A stretch of DNA of 54,288 nt from Peptoniphilus sp. (GTDB lineage: Bacteria > Bacillota > Clostridia > Tissierellales > Peptoniphilaceae): the NCBI RefSeq assembly GCF_022767005.1, contig NZ_JALEOV010000045.1:1-54288 (forward strand), read 5' to 3'. Positions within the stretch are counted from its first letter, which is position 1; the number at the start of each line of letters is the position of its first letter. This document shows positions 42,749 through 51,072 of this stretch, piece after piece. The notes beneath the pieces were generated by a model that did no database searches, was not told the origin of the DNA, and saw only the letters and a program-made list of their open reading frames with translations. A program made the position numbers and the translations under genes.

Positions 42749-43543
42749 ATGTTAATGACAAATTTCTTGCAAAAGAGAAAGTCTGTCAGAAATTTTAAAA
42801 ATGACACAGTTCCAAGAGACGCCTTGGAAAATATAAAATTACTTATGAACGAAATGAAGACTGAAGAAAGCGGCATAAGTTTTTCTCTTTATGAGAACGG
42901 AAAAATTGTGGCAGAAGGACTAAAAGGCAAGGCAGGATATGCAGGAGTCATGATAGAAGCTCCACATTACATCGCACTAGATATTGATGCTAAAAAACCA
43001 CTTAACTTATTAAAGGGCGGCTACTGTCTTGAAAAATTAAATACAAAAATTGTCAACTTGGACATTGATACTTGTTGGATAACAGTTGATAATGTTGACG
43101 TCGATACAAAAAAATCTATCTTTGGAGAAAATGGAACTGGAATAGATTACTTAATAGCAATTGGCTATGGACAAAAGAAAAAATTATTCGACCCAGAAGT
43201 AACAAGTTCAAGACTTAATGTAGAAGAAATAGTTTTTTCTGAAAAGATTGGACAACCAATTTCCATTGAAACATTAGAAAACTATGGCGTATTTGATGTA
43301 TTTTCATCAGTAAGATATGCACCAAGCCACAAAAATTTTCAACCATGGAGATTTGTATTAAAGGGCACAAAAGTAGAAGCCTACATGGTAAAATCTGAGG
43401 AAGACAATAGATCGCTAATCGACATGGGCGTAATTTTGTTCTATATGGAAGAAATGCTAAAGACAATTGGCATAAACAAAAAGTGGACAATCGATTTAAA
43501 GGACGCAGGTAATTATTATTACATCGGTTCCTATACAATATAA
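42749..43543 (+). CDS. Nitroreductase family protein (TM1586 type)
   Basis: A 264-residue flavoprotein-fold protein of the putative TM nitroreductase family (PF14512): FLQKRKSVRNFKND near the start, then KAGYAGVMIEAPHYIALDI in the first pseudo-repeat and SVRYAPSHKNFQPWRF in the second. Members are two fused half-nitroreductase domains; the electron acceptor is unknown. GGGGG precedes the ATG by 7 nt (an ATG 6 nt further on is possible). It stands alone, convergent with rnfB; a role in redox balance beside Rnf is speculation. Confidence 0.88.
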   Translation: MLMTNFLQKRKSVRNFKNDTVPRDALENIKLLMNEMKTEESGISFSLYENGKIVAEGLKGKAGYAGVMIEAPHYIALDIDAKKPLNLLKGGYCLEKLNTKIVNLDIDTCWITVDNVDVDTKKSIFGENGTGIDYLIAIGYGQKKKLFDPEVTSSRLNVEEIVFSEKIGQPISIETLENYGVFDVFSSVRYAPSHKNFQPWRFVLKGTKVEAYMVKSEEDNRSLIDMGVILFYMEEMLKTIGINKKWTIDLKDAGNYYYIGSYTI

Positions 43544-43554
43544 TAAACTTATTT

Positions 43555-43588
43555 AGGGCATAAAATGGTATCATTTATATGCCTTTTT
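43555..43588 (+). terminator. Terminator of the 42749 gene
   Basis: GGCATAAAATG and CATTTATATGCC form an imperfect stem with a 4-nt loop and T5 tail, 12 nt past the stop. Confidence 0.75.
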
Positions 43589-43600
43589 ATAATAATTTTT

Positions 43601-43640
43601 AAAACAAAAGAACTGTCAACAACGACAGTTCTTTTGTTTT
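43601..43640. terminator. Strong bidirectional terminator of the rnf operon
   Basis: AAAACAAAAGAACTGTC and GACAGTTCTTTTGTTTT form a perfect 17-bp stem with a 6-nt loop. It stops rnf transcription on the minus strand and backs up the terminator of the convergent gene. Confidence 0.92.
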
Positions 43641-43661
43641 AAGATATCAAATTATTTTAGA

Positions 43662-44573
43662 TCAAGCATTAACTTTATCTGCTTCTGCTTTCTTTAGCTT
43701 TGCTTCTTCAAGTTTTGCTTGTCTTTCTTTTTCCTTCTTTTCTTTTTCCTTTTGTTTCATTTTTTCCACTCTTTCAGGATATTCACAATAAATTGCTCCT
43801 GTTGGACATTTTGAAACACAAATTCCACAGTTTATACACTTGTCATAATCAATTGATGCCAAGTTGTTTTCTACGTGAATTGCATCCTTTGGACAATTCT
43901 TTTCACAAATGCCACATCCAATACAACCTGTTGAACAATTAGTTCTAACAACTTTTCCTGAATCAAGTGATTTACATTCAACAACTGTCTTTGATTTGTA
44001 AGGTCTAAGTGCAATGATTTTTTTAGGACAAATGTTAATACATTTCATGCAGGCAACACATTTTTCCTTGTCAACTACTGCAACGCCATTTACCATGTGA
44101 ATTGCGTCAAATTCACAAACACTTACACAAGTGCCTCCACCACAACAACCAAAGTTACAAGCTTTTGCACCTTGTTGATAGTCTGAAATTAATCTACAAT
44201 CAACTAAATCATTGTAATCATATTTATTCTTTGCCTTATTGCAATCTCCTTGACAAAGGACACATGCAATATTTCTTTCTACATTTCCTGCATTAACACC
44301 CATTACTTGACTGACCTTTTCAGCCGTTTCTGCTCCACCGATTACACAACCATTTACTGGTGCCTTACCCTTTGCAATAGCTTCTGCAAGTCCGTCACAT
44401 CCTGGAAAACCACAAGCTCCACAGTTTGCTCCTGGTAAGCAATCTCTGACTTCAGCGACCCTTGGATCTACTTTTACATAAAAAACCTTTGATGCTATTG
44501 AAAGAATTACTCCAAAAAAGGCTCCTGCAATTCCCAAAAACAACACTGGGGTAAGTACTGCACTAATTTCCAT
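43662..44573 (-). CDS. rnfB: Rnf complex ferredoxin subunit RnfB
   Basis: The electron-entry subunit of the Rnf complex. The 303-residue protein starts with a membrane anchor (LTPVLFLGIAGAFFGVILSIA), then the RnfB Fe-S motif CLPGANCGACGFPGCDGLAEA, and three ferredoxin-type clusters: FDAIHMVN to CVACMKCINICPK, CIGCGICEKNCPKDAI and CINCGICVSKCPTGAI. The last 40 residues form a charged Lys/Glu-rich tail. Clostridial RnfB often has such a polyferredoxin extension. Last gene of rnfCDGEAB, 9 nt after rnfA, with AGGAGG upstream. Confidence 0.96.
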   Translation of the reverse strand: MEISAVLTPVLFLGIAGAFFGVILSIASKVFYVKVDPRVAEVRDCLPGANCGACGFPGCDGLAEAIAKGKAPVNGCVIGGAETAEKVSQVMGVNAGNVERNIACVLCQGDCNKAKNKYDYNDLVDCRLISDYQQGAKACNFGCCGGGTCVSVCEFDAIHMVNGVAVVDKEKCVACMKCINICPKKIIALRPYKSKTVVECKSLDSGKVVRTNCSTGCIGCGICEKNCPKDAIHVENNLASIDYDKCINCGICVSKCPTGAIYCEYPERVEKMKQKEKEKKEKERQAKLEEAKLKKAEADKVNA

Positions 44574-44582
44574 AATTACCTC

Positions 44583-45161
44583 CTATACCAATCCGCCGAA
44601 ACCTGAAAATGCAATTGCCATTAAGCCTGCACTTATAAGTGCAATTGGAACTCCTTGAAGTGCCTTAGGTACATTAGCAAGCATTAACTTTTCTCTTAGT
44701 GCTGCTATAAGTACAAGAGCAAGTGTAAAACCTACTGAAGCTCCAAATCCGCTAAATATTGTTTCTATTAAGTTATATCCATTTTGAACATTTAAAACTG
44801 TTACACCAAGAACGACACAGTTTGTAGTAATAAGTGGAAGATATACACCCATTGCTTGATAAAGTGAAGGTGATGACTTCTTAATAAACATTTCTACAAA
44901 TTGTACAAGTGATGCAATTACAAGAATAAATGCAATTGTTTGTAAATACTCAAGTCCAAATTTATCTAATACAAAAATTTGAATTAGCCATGTTATTGCA
45001 GATGCAAGTACAACTACAAAGGTAACGGCAACTCCCATTCCAAGAGCAGTTTCTGTCTTTGAAGATACTCCTAAGAAGGGACAAATTCCTAAGAATTGAG
45101 CAAAAACATAATTATTTACAAGTATTGTTGAAATTAAAATCGTAAAAATACTTTCTAACAT
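44583..45161 (-). CDS. rnfA: Rnf complex membrane subunit RnfA
   Basis: One of the two homologous antiparallel membrane subunits that hold a membrane [2Fe-2S] cluster and transport the ion. The 192-residue protein has six membrane segments, ILVNNYVFAQFLGICPFLGVSS with the cluster-ligand cysteine, and LPLITTNCVVLGVTVLN with its second cysteine, both standard. It starts on the stop of rnfE (TAATG). Confidence 0.97.
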   Translation of the reverse strand: MLESIFTILISTILVNNYVFAQFLGICPFLGVSSKTETALGMGVAVTFVVVLASAITWLIQIFVLDKFGLEYLQTIAFILVIASLVQFVEMFIKKSSPSLYQAMGVYLPLITTNCVVLGVTVLNVQNGYNLIETIFSGFGASVGFTLALVLIAALREKLMLANVPKALQGVPIALISAGLMAIAFSGFGGLV

Positions 45162-45757
45162 TAGTCTGCCCTCCTATTAAGTAATAATCTAAATCCTGCT
45201 ATTAAAAATCCAAGTAGAATGAAAGCACCTGCTGGTGCACCCATAATTCCAATTCCTGGATAAGATTCTGGCAAAATATTCACATTAAATAATGTACCAT
45301 ATCCGAAAAATTCACGAACAAGACCCATTGCAACTACTGCAATAGTATATCCTACCCCTGTTCCAATTCCGTCGACAATTGATGGAACTAGAGCATTTTT
45401 ATAAGCAAAACCTTCAGCTTCTCCAAGAATACAGCAGTTAACTACGATTAATGGTAAGAAAATACCAAGTGCTGCATATATTGGTTGTGAATAAGCTTGA
45501 AGTATCATTTGTACTAATGTTACGAAAGTAGCAATTACTACGATAAAACAAGGAATTCTTATTTTATCAGGTATTATATTTCTTAGTGCAGATACTACTC
45601 CATTACTCATTATAAGTACAAAAGTAACTGCAACACCCATTGCTACTGAGTTTGTTAAATTATTTGTAATAGCCAGTGTTGAACAAAGCCCTATAAGTTG
45701 CATGAATACGGGATTGTTTTTAAAAGCACCGTCTAAAAAAACTTTAGATAATTTCAT
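45161..45757 (-). CDS. rnfE: Rnf complex membrane subunit RnfE
   Basis: RnfA's paralogue. The 198-residue protein has the cluster cysteines in VFMQLIGLCSTLAITNN and LPLIVVNCCILGEAE, and six membrane segments. AAGGAGGATT precedes the ATG. It overlaps rnfA by a single nucleotide, so the two are coupled 1:1. Confidence 0.97.
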   Translation of the reverse strand: MKLSKVFLDGAFKNNPVFMQLIGLCSTLAITNNLTNSVAMGVAVTFVLIMSNGVVSALRNIIPDKIRIPCFIVVIATFVTLVQMILQAYSQPIYAALGIFLPLIVVNCCILGEAEGFAYKNALVPSIVDGIGTGVGYTIAVVAMGLVREFFGYGTLFNVNILPESYPGIGIMGAPAGAFILLGFLIAGFRLLLNRRAD

Positions 45758-45767
45758 TTAATCCTCC

Positions 45768-46352
45768 TTATTCATTCTTTAAAACTTCGTTATAAACTTT
45801 AATAGCGTCGTTAGAACCTGCTAGAGCACCTTTAGATGAAATTGTTGCAGATGTAAGCCACTTAACTTCATCATCAGCCTTTGGTTCTTTAGAAAGTTTC
45901 AAAGGACCTGCTGCAGATTTCCCCTCGTAAGATGGATAATATTCATCTGTTGTGATCCTAGAACCAAATCCACTAGTTTCACCATTGGAGATATTTCTAA
46001 ATCCTGCGATTTTATCTCCATCAAGCAAGAAACCTAGAGCATTTGTCATAGCTCCGCCATAACCATTTGACTTTACGTTAACACCATATCCAACAACTTT
46101 GTCTGCCTTTTTAGCAACAAAGATTTTTTCGATATTTGGATATTTTTCTTTTATTGAATCTAATTTAGCTTTGTCAAATTCTTCAAAGCCATCTGCGTTA
46201 TCTCCAAAAATAACTTTATAAGATGCAAGTGTATTTTTTAATTCAGTTTCTGCTATTACTGGAGCAGTAAAACTATTTACAACTGCCAATAATCCTGCAG
46301 ATAGGGCGCAGAAAACTAAAAGTATAATTCCAAATTTTACTGGTTCTTTCAT
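45768..46352 (-). CDS. rnfG: Rnf complex flavoprotein subunit RnfG
   Basis: A 194-residue protein with one N-terminal membrane anchor (VKFGIILLVFCALSAGLLAVV) and an extracytoplasmic FMN-binding domain. Family members carry covalent FMN on a Thr in (S/T)GAT; here the site reads TSAT (T167-T170) in LTSATISSKGAL. The Thr is kept but Gly becomes Ser. GGYGGAMTNALGF, a further FMN-domain block, is present. It begins right after the rnfD stop. No apbE flavinyltransferase is in the window. Confidence 0.94.
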   Translation of the reverse strand: MKEPVKFGIILLVFCALSAGLLAVVNSFTAPVIAETELKNTLASYKVIFGDNADGFEEFDKAKLDSIKEKYPNIEKIFVAKKADKVVGYGVNVKSNGYGGAMTNALGFLLDGDKIAGFRNISNGETSGFGSRITTDEYYPSYEGKSAAGPLKLSKEPKADDEVKWLTSATISSKGALAGSNDAIKVYNEVLKNE

Positions 46353-47357
46353 TTACTTCGCCTCCCCGTATGCACTTGTTATTGTAAGTTTGTCAATTAA
46401 AGGTGTTGCAAGGTTCATTAGACATATTGCATAAGATACACCTTCTGGAAGAGATGCCTTTACTCTTATAACTGCAGTTAAAATACCACATCCAAGGGCA
46501 AATATAATTCTTCCCTTTCTATTAATTGGGTTTGTAGTGTAGTCAGTTGCCATAAAAATAGCACCAAGTAACAAACCACCAGCAAGTAATTCATAAGGAA
46601 TTACATTCATAGGTATTCCAAGAATTCCAAGACATACTGCAGTAGTTGCAACATATATTACTGGGATTTCCCAAGAAATAACTTTTCTAACTACTAAATA
46701 TACAAAACCTATTAAAAGTGCAATTGCTGAAGTTTCTCCAATTACACCGCCAATATTACCAATAAACATATCGCTCATAGCTGGAAGTTTTGATAAATCT
46801 CCACTTGCGATGATTTGTAATGGAGTTGCATATGAAACTCCGTCCATAGTTGCAGCTGAAGTTGTAATGCTTTGTTTTAGTAATTCTGGCGAAATATAAT
46901 CCGTTATTTGTTTTGGCCATGAAGCCATAAGTACAAGCCTTGCAGCAAGTGCAGGGTTCATAAAATTAAAACCAATACCACCAAAACATTCTTTAACAAT
47001 TAAAATTGAAAAAACTGATCCGAAAGCTGCCATCCATAATGGGAAAGATTGAGGCATATTAAGTGCGATTAAAATTCCAGTTACAACAGCAGATAAGTCC
47101 TTAATTTGTACAGCCTTTTTAAGTGCACTTTGAGTAATATACTCAGTTGCCACACAAGCTACTACACAAGTTAGAATAAGAAGTATTGATCTCATTCCAA
47201 AAAAATAAACTGCAGCAATCATTGCCGGAACTAGTGCTATGATTACATCAAGCATAATTTTTTGAACAGTATCATTTGATCTAATGTGTGGAGCAAGTGA
47301 AACGAAGCGAGCTTCATTTACTGTAATCGGATCTTTAGTTATTTTATTATTTTCCAA
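46353..47357 (-). CDS. rnfD: Rnf complex membrane subunit RnfD
   Basis: A 334-residue integral membrane subunit with covalent FMN in the family. It has about nine helices, SLAPHIRSNDT near the start and the block FGGIGFNFMNPALAARL. The flavinylation site, usually (S/T)GATPL, reads SYATPL (S175-L180); the modified Thr (T178) is kept but the Gly is Tyr. Start is TTG (47357) with AGGAGGG 6 nt upstream, and there is no better ATG. It lies 11 nt after rnfC. Confidence 0.95.
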   Translation of the reverse strand: MENNKITKDPITVNEARFVSLAPHIRSNDTVQKIMLDVIIALVPAMIAAVYFFGMRSILLILTCVVACVATEYITQSALKKAVQIKDLSAVVTGILIALNMPQSFPLWMAAFGSVFSILIVKECFGGIGFNFMNPALAARLVLMASWPKQITDYISPELLKQSITTSAATMDGVSYATPLQIIASGDLSKLPAMSDMFIGNIGGVIGETSAIALLIGFVYLVVRKVISWEIPVIYVATTAVCLGILGIPMNVIPYELLAGGLLLGAIFMATDYTTNPINRKGRIIFALGCGILTAVIRVKASLPEGVSYAICLMNLATPLIDKLTITSAYGEAK

Positions 47358-47368
47358 ATTGATCCCTC

Positions 47369-48703
47369 CTATTTCTTTTGATTAGCTCTGATTTCTCTTT
47401 TAGCTAATTTAACAGATGCACTTAGATGTCTTTTTGCTGGGCAAACGAAGGAACATATACCACATTCCATACATTGATCAGCATGTAAATTAATACATAA
47501 ATCAACATCTCCCTTTAAAATTGCATGATTAATATCTGTTGGATTAATATTTGCTGGACAGTGATCTACGCATCTTGAACATCTAATACATGGAGATTCA
47601 ATTCTTTCTGTAACTTCTTCTTCAGTGAAAACTAAAATACCTGAAGTAGTCTTTGTAATAGGCGCATCAAGGCTAAACACAGATTTGCCAGTCATAGGAC
47701 CACCGCAAATAATTTCTTTAAAGTTTTCCTTAACTCCTCCGCAGAAATCTAAAATATCTCCCACTGGAGTACCTATTTTAACCAAAATATTCTTTGGTTC
47801 CTTAATACCAGAACCGCTGACAGTTATTACCCTTTCGTAAGAAGGTCTTCCTTCAATCATTGCTTCATAAAATGCAAGAGTTGTACCAACATTTGTAAGG
47901 AAAACTCCAACATCATTAGTTACACCATTTTGTGGGACAATTCGTCCAACAACAGCTTCAGAAAGCCTCTTTGAATCACCTTGTGGATATTTAGTTTGAC
48001 ATCCAACAACTTTTAAGTGACTCCAATTAGGATTTTGGGAAATAACTTCTTCCATTTTTGCAATTGCATCTGGTTTATTTTCTTCAATTGCCATGTAAGA
48101 AACTTTTTGATTGTAAAAATATGAGAAGATGTTTAATCCTTCTAATATTTCTTCCGTTTTTTCTAGCATAATTCTATGGTCACAAGTGAGAAAAGGCTCA
48201 CATTCTGCACCATTTATTATACATTCATCTAGCACTGGATTTTCACTCTTTAACTTAGCGTGTAGTGGAAAACCAGCACCACCCATACCGACTATTCCCT
48301 TGTCTTTTATGAAAGGAATTAAATCGTCAATTGGATGATCCTTATAATCCTTAAAAGATTTAAGGTCATCTACCATTTCATCTTTGCCATCGTTTTCTAT
48401 AACGACACAATCACAATACCTTCCATCAGCAGTATACATCTTTTTAATTTCTTTAACTGTCCCTGATACAGATGAGTGTATGTCCGCTGATATATAAGCA
48501 TCAGAACTGCCCACCTTTTGACCAACCTTAACAGAATCACCCTTTGAAACAACTGGTGAGCAAGGCGCTCCAATATGTTGTGACATAGGTATGTAAGCAA
48601 TTTTAGGACTTGGCATCCTCTCAATTGCAATTTTTTCTGTCAAAGTTTTGTGTTCGTCCATGTGAACTCCACCTACGGAAAAAGTGAGATTTCTTGAACT
48701 CAT
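47369..48703 (-). CDS. rnfC: Rnf complex NADH-binding subunit RnfC
   Basis: The peripheral NAD(H)/FMN subunit. The 444-residue protein begins with a GGVHMDEHKTLT barrel-sandwich hybrid segment, has the flavin-nucleotide loop GIVGMGGAGFPLHAKL, LIINGAECEPFL-like INGAECEPFLTCD, and two C-terminal ferredoxin motifs CIRCSRCVDHCP and CMECGICSFVCP. Length is typical of clostridial RnfC (no long Ala/Lys tail). First gene of the operon, with AGGGGTG upstream and a promoter carrying a Rex-like site about 50 nt before the start. Confidence 0.96.
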   Translation of the reverse strand: MSSRNLTFSVGGVHMDEHKTLTEKIAIERMPSPKIAYIPMSQHIGAPCSPVVSKGDSVKVGQKVGSSDAYISADIHSSVSGTVKEIKKMYTADGRYCDCVVIENDGKDEMVDDLKSFKDYKDHPIDDLIPFIKDKGIVGMGGAGFPLHAKLKSENPVLDECIINGAECEPFLTCDHRIMLEKTEEILEGLNIFSYFYNQKVSYMAIEENKPDAIAKMEEVISQNPNWSHLKVVGCQTKYPQGDSKRLSEAVVGRIVPQNGVTNDVGVFLTNVGTTLAFYEAMIEGRPSYERVITVSGSGIKEPKNILVKIGTPVGDILDFCGGVKENFKEIICGGPMTGKSVFSLDAPITKTTSGILVFTEEEVTERIESPCIRCSRCVDHCPANINPTDINHAILKGDVDLCINLHADQCMECGICSFVCPAKRHLSASVKLAKREIRANQKK

Positions 48704-48745
48704 AAAACTTCACCCCTTATTCGGCCTAAGCCTAATTTTTACCTT

Positions 48746-48763
48746 TTGTTATAATTATAACAC
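48746..48763 (-). promoter_or_regulatory. rnf promoter with a Rex-like operator
   Basis: An 18-bp near-palindrome, TTGTTATAATTATAACAC on the plus strand (16-bp perfect core), matches the clostridial Rex consensus TTGTTAAnnnnTTAACAA at 11 of 14 informative positions. On the minus strand the same bases contain an extended -10, TGTTATAAT (TATAAT at 48754-48759). Rex would sense NADH/NAD+ and repress rnf; no rex gene is in the window. The -35 is weak. Confidence 0.5.
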
Positions 48764-48949
48764 TAAATTTATTTAAAGTATATGATTCTACTTAAAAATT
48801 TGAAAGTAGAAAATCTTTTATAATCCTGTAAAGAAGTCATTTTTTAATTTAAAATTTTTTATTTGCCTAAATTTTTTTATGAAATTTTCTTTTATCTCAC
48901 TAATTCATTAATATAATATTTTCTATAAATCCATAAAGTTATTATTCAA

Positions 48950-48981
48950 TAAAAAATCTCACGACTTTAATCGTGAGATAA
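48950..48981 (-). terminator. Terminator of the nucleoside transporter operon
   Basis: Minus strand ATCTCACGA and TCGTGAGAT form a 9-bp stem with a 6-nt loop, followed by TTTTTTATT, 18 nt past the nupQ-type gene. Confidence 0.9.
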
Positions 48982-48998
48982 AAATTTTAACTTAATTT

Positions 48999-49952
48999 TT
49001 AATTATTTCTCTCGTAAGGAATGCCATCAGCAGATGGTGCTCTAGAACCCTTAACAAATACAATTAACACAATAAGTGTAATTGCATAAGGAATCATTGA
49101 AAGCACATTTGTGTCAATTTTTATTCCAATTGAGCCAAGGAAAACTGAAAGACCTTGTGCAAAACCAAATAATAGACAAGCTAGCATTGCACCTTGTGGT
49201 TTCCATCCACCAAAAATAACTGCAGCAAGAGCGATAAATCCTTGTCCAGAAATAAGCGTTTCTCTATAATTTGAAACAACGGCAAGTGACATCGATGCTC
49301 CACCAAGTCCAGCCAAAAATCCTGATGCCAAAACGCAAATATATTTTATTTTGTAAGCATCTATGCCGAGAGTTTCTGCCGCTCTTGGATATTCCCCTAC
49401 TGCTCTAATTCTAAGTCCAAGTCTTGTCTTATAAAGCAAAAAGTAAACTATAAATACTATTACAAAGGCAATATACACTGATACATATTGTGAAAAAACA
49501 ATATCCAAAAATTTACTAATGCCACTACTTCCATTTTTAAATAAATGTCCAAATAAAACTGGAAGTTTATTTTCGTAAGGAATAGATTTTGACATTGCAG
49601 CCCCATCAAAGAAAAGTCTGCAAAGGAAAAGAGAAAGTCCCGGTCCAACTAAATTTATTGCAATACCACTTACAACATGGTCAGCCGCAAAATTTATAGT
49701 AGCAATGGCATGAAGAAGTGCCACGAGCATACCTCCAAGTCCACCACATAAAAAGGCAATCCAAGGATTTCCCACATAATATCCAACAATAGAACCAACT
49801 ACTGCTCCAATGGACATCATCCCTTCAAGTCCAATGTTAACAACTCCAGCATTTTCTGATAAAACTCCGCCAAGAGCTGTATAGATAAGAGGTGCTGAAT
49901 ATAAAAGTGTAATTGATAAAATACTTGCTAAACTTAAAAGTGAACTATTCAT
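48999..49952 (-). CDS. nupQ: ABC transporter permease for nucleosides (NupQ/YufQ-like)
   Basis: A 317-residue permease with about eight helices. It has SAPLIYTALGGVLSENAGVVNIGLEGMM, the signature of the second permease of BMP-type transporters, and LRIRAVGEYPRAAETLGI in the cytoplasmic coupling loop. It overlaps the first permease by 8 nt, with GGGAGGAG upstream. The homologous B. subtilis system takes up guanosine; the exact substrate here is inferred. Confidence 0.92.
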   Translation of the reverse strand: MNSSLLSLASILSITLLYSAPLIYTALGGVLSENAGVVNIGLEGMMSIGAVVGSIVGYYVGNPWIAFLCGGLGGMLVALLHAIATINFAADHVVSGIAINLVGPGLSLFLCRLFFDGAAMSKSIPYENKLPVLFGHLFKNGSSGISKFLDIVFSQYVSVYIAFVIVFIVYFLLYKTRLGLRIRAVGEYPRAAETLGIDAYKIKYICVLASGFLAGLGGASMSLAVVSNYRETLISGQGFIALAAVIFGGWKPQGAMLACLLFGFAQGLSVFLGSIGIKIDTNVLSMIPYAITLIVLIVFVKGSRAPSADGIPYERNN

Positions 49953-51072
49953 TTGCTCCTCCCTTATCTATATTATTTACTTCTTTCTTTGACCATTTTT
50001 GGAAGAAAAATTTAATCATATCTAAAAGTTTTGGCATTGCTATAAATAAAATCATAATACCAACAATTATTTTTACAACTTCTGAATAAGTGCCAATAGT
50101 GGTAAGTTTTCCACCACCATAAGTTAACCCTGCGTAGAGAAGTGCCGCTGGAATTGTTCCAATAGGATTGTTTCCAGCAATAAGTGCCACAGCCATTCCA
50201 TCAAATCCATAACCTTCTTGTGCCGCCATCATTCCAATGTCTCCTGAAACTCCAAGTACAGTTATCGCTCCTGCAAGCCCCGCCAAAAATCCTGCAATTC
50301 CCATGGACTTTACAATAGATTTGTTAATATTAATTCCGCCATATTCTGCTGCCTTTTGATTGAAACCAACTGCTCGAAGTTCATAGCCTAAAGTAGTCTT
50401 TTTAAGGATATACCAAATTACTATGGCTGCCACAATGGCGATTATTATTCCAAAATTTACTGGTGGATTTAAAATATCCCTTAAAAATTTATTTTGTGCC
50501 AAAAAAGCCTTTCCACCTTCGCTCATCTTCCATTCTCCAAGAATTTTTATACTTGCAGATTTTCTTATTGGATAGGAGTTATCTGACTCAATATTTCTTA
50601 AAATTGGAAAACTCAAAAGATAATTGCTTAAATAAAATCCAATCCAGTTCATCATAATTGAAGATATAACTTCATTTACCTCAAACTTTGCCTTTAAAAC
50701 TCCAACAATTGCACCCCAAAGATAACCGCAAAGTGCACCGACAATTAGTGCAACTATTCCATGAATAACAGGTGGCAAATCTAATAAAAGTCCCACTACT
50801 AAAGCACCAATTGAACCAACAATATATTGTCCTTCAGCTCCAATGTTAAAAAGACCTGTATTAAAGGCAAAGGCAACGGAAAGACCAGTAAGGACTAGTG
50901 GTACCGCCTTTACAATTGTCCATGAAATATATTTTGGCTTGCCAAAAGCACCAAGAAAAATAACCTTGTAAGCTTCAATTGGATTTGTTCCACTAATTAA
51001 AAGAATAATAGAACCAATTAAAATTCCAAGTACAATGGCAAGCACTGTATATAAAAATCTATTTCTCTTCAT
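49945..51072 (-). CDS. nupP: ABC transporter permease for nucleosides (NupP/YufP-like)
   Basis: A 375-residue permease. It carries AFNTGLFNIGAEGQYIVGSIGA and YELRAVGFNQKAAEYGGININ, typical of the longer permease of BMP-type importers. The last 25 residues are a charged cytoplasmic tail. It overlaps the ATPase gene by 14 nt and is preceded by AGGAGG. Confidence 0.93.
   Translation of the reverse strand: MKRNRFLYTVLAIVLGILIGSIILLISGTNPIEAYKVIFLGAFGKPKYISWTIVKAVPLVLTGLSVAFAFNTGLFNIGAEGQYIVGSIGALVVGLLLDLPPVIHGIVALIVGALCGYLWGAIVGVLKAKFEVNEVISSIMMNWIGFYLSNYLLSFPILRNIESDNSYPIRKSASIKILGEWKMSEGGKAFLAQNKFLRDILNPPVNFGIIIAIVAAIVIWYILKKTTLGYELRAVGFNQKAAEYGGININKSIVKSMGIAGFLAGLAGAITVLGVSGDIGMMAAQEGYGFDGMAVALIAGNNPIGTIPAALLYAGLTYGGGKLTTIGTYSEVVKIIVGIMILFIAMPKLLDMIKFFFQKWSKKEVNNIDKGGANE

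Noticed and set aside
43215..43574. Minus-strand open frame of 119 residues opposite the TM1586-type nitroreductase
   Set aside because: It is antisense to a clear gene, has an unlikely composition (rich in Leu, Cys, Arg), and no ribosome site.
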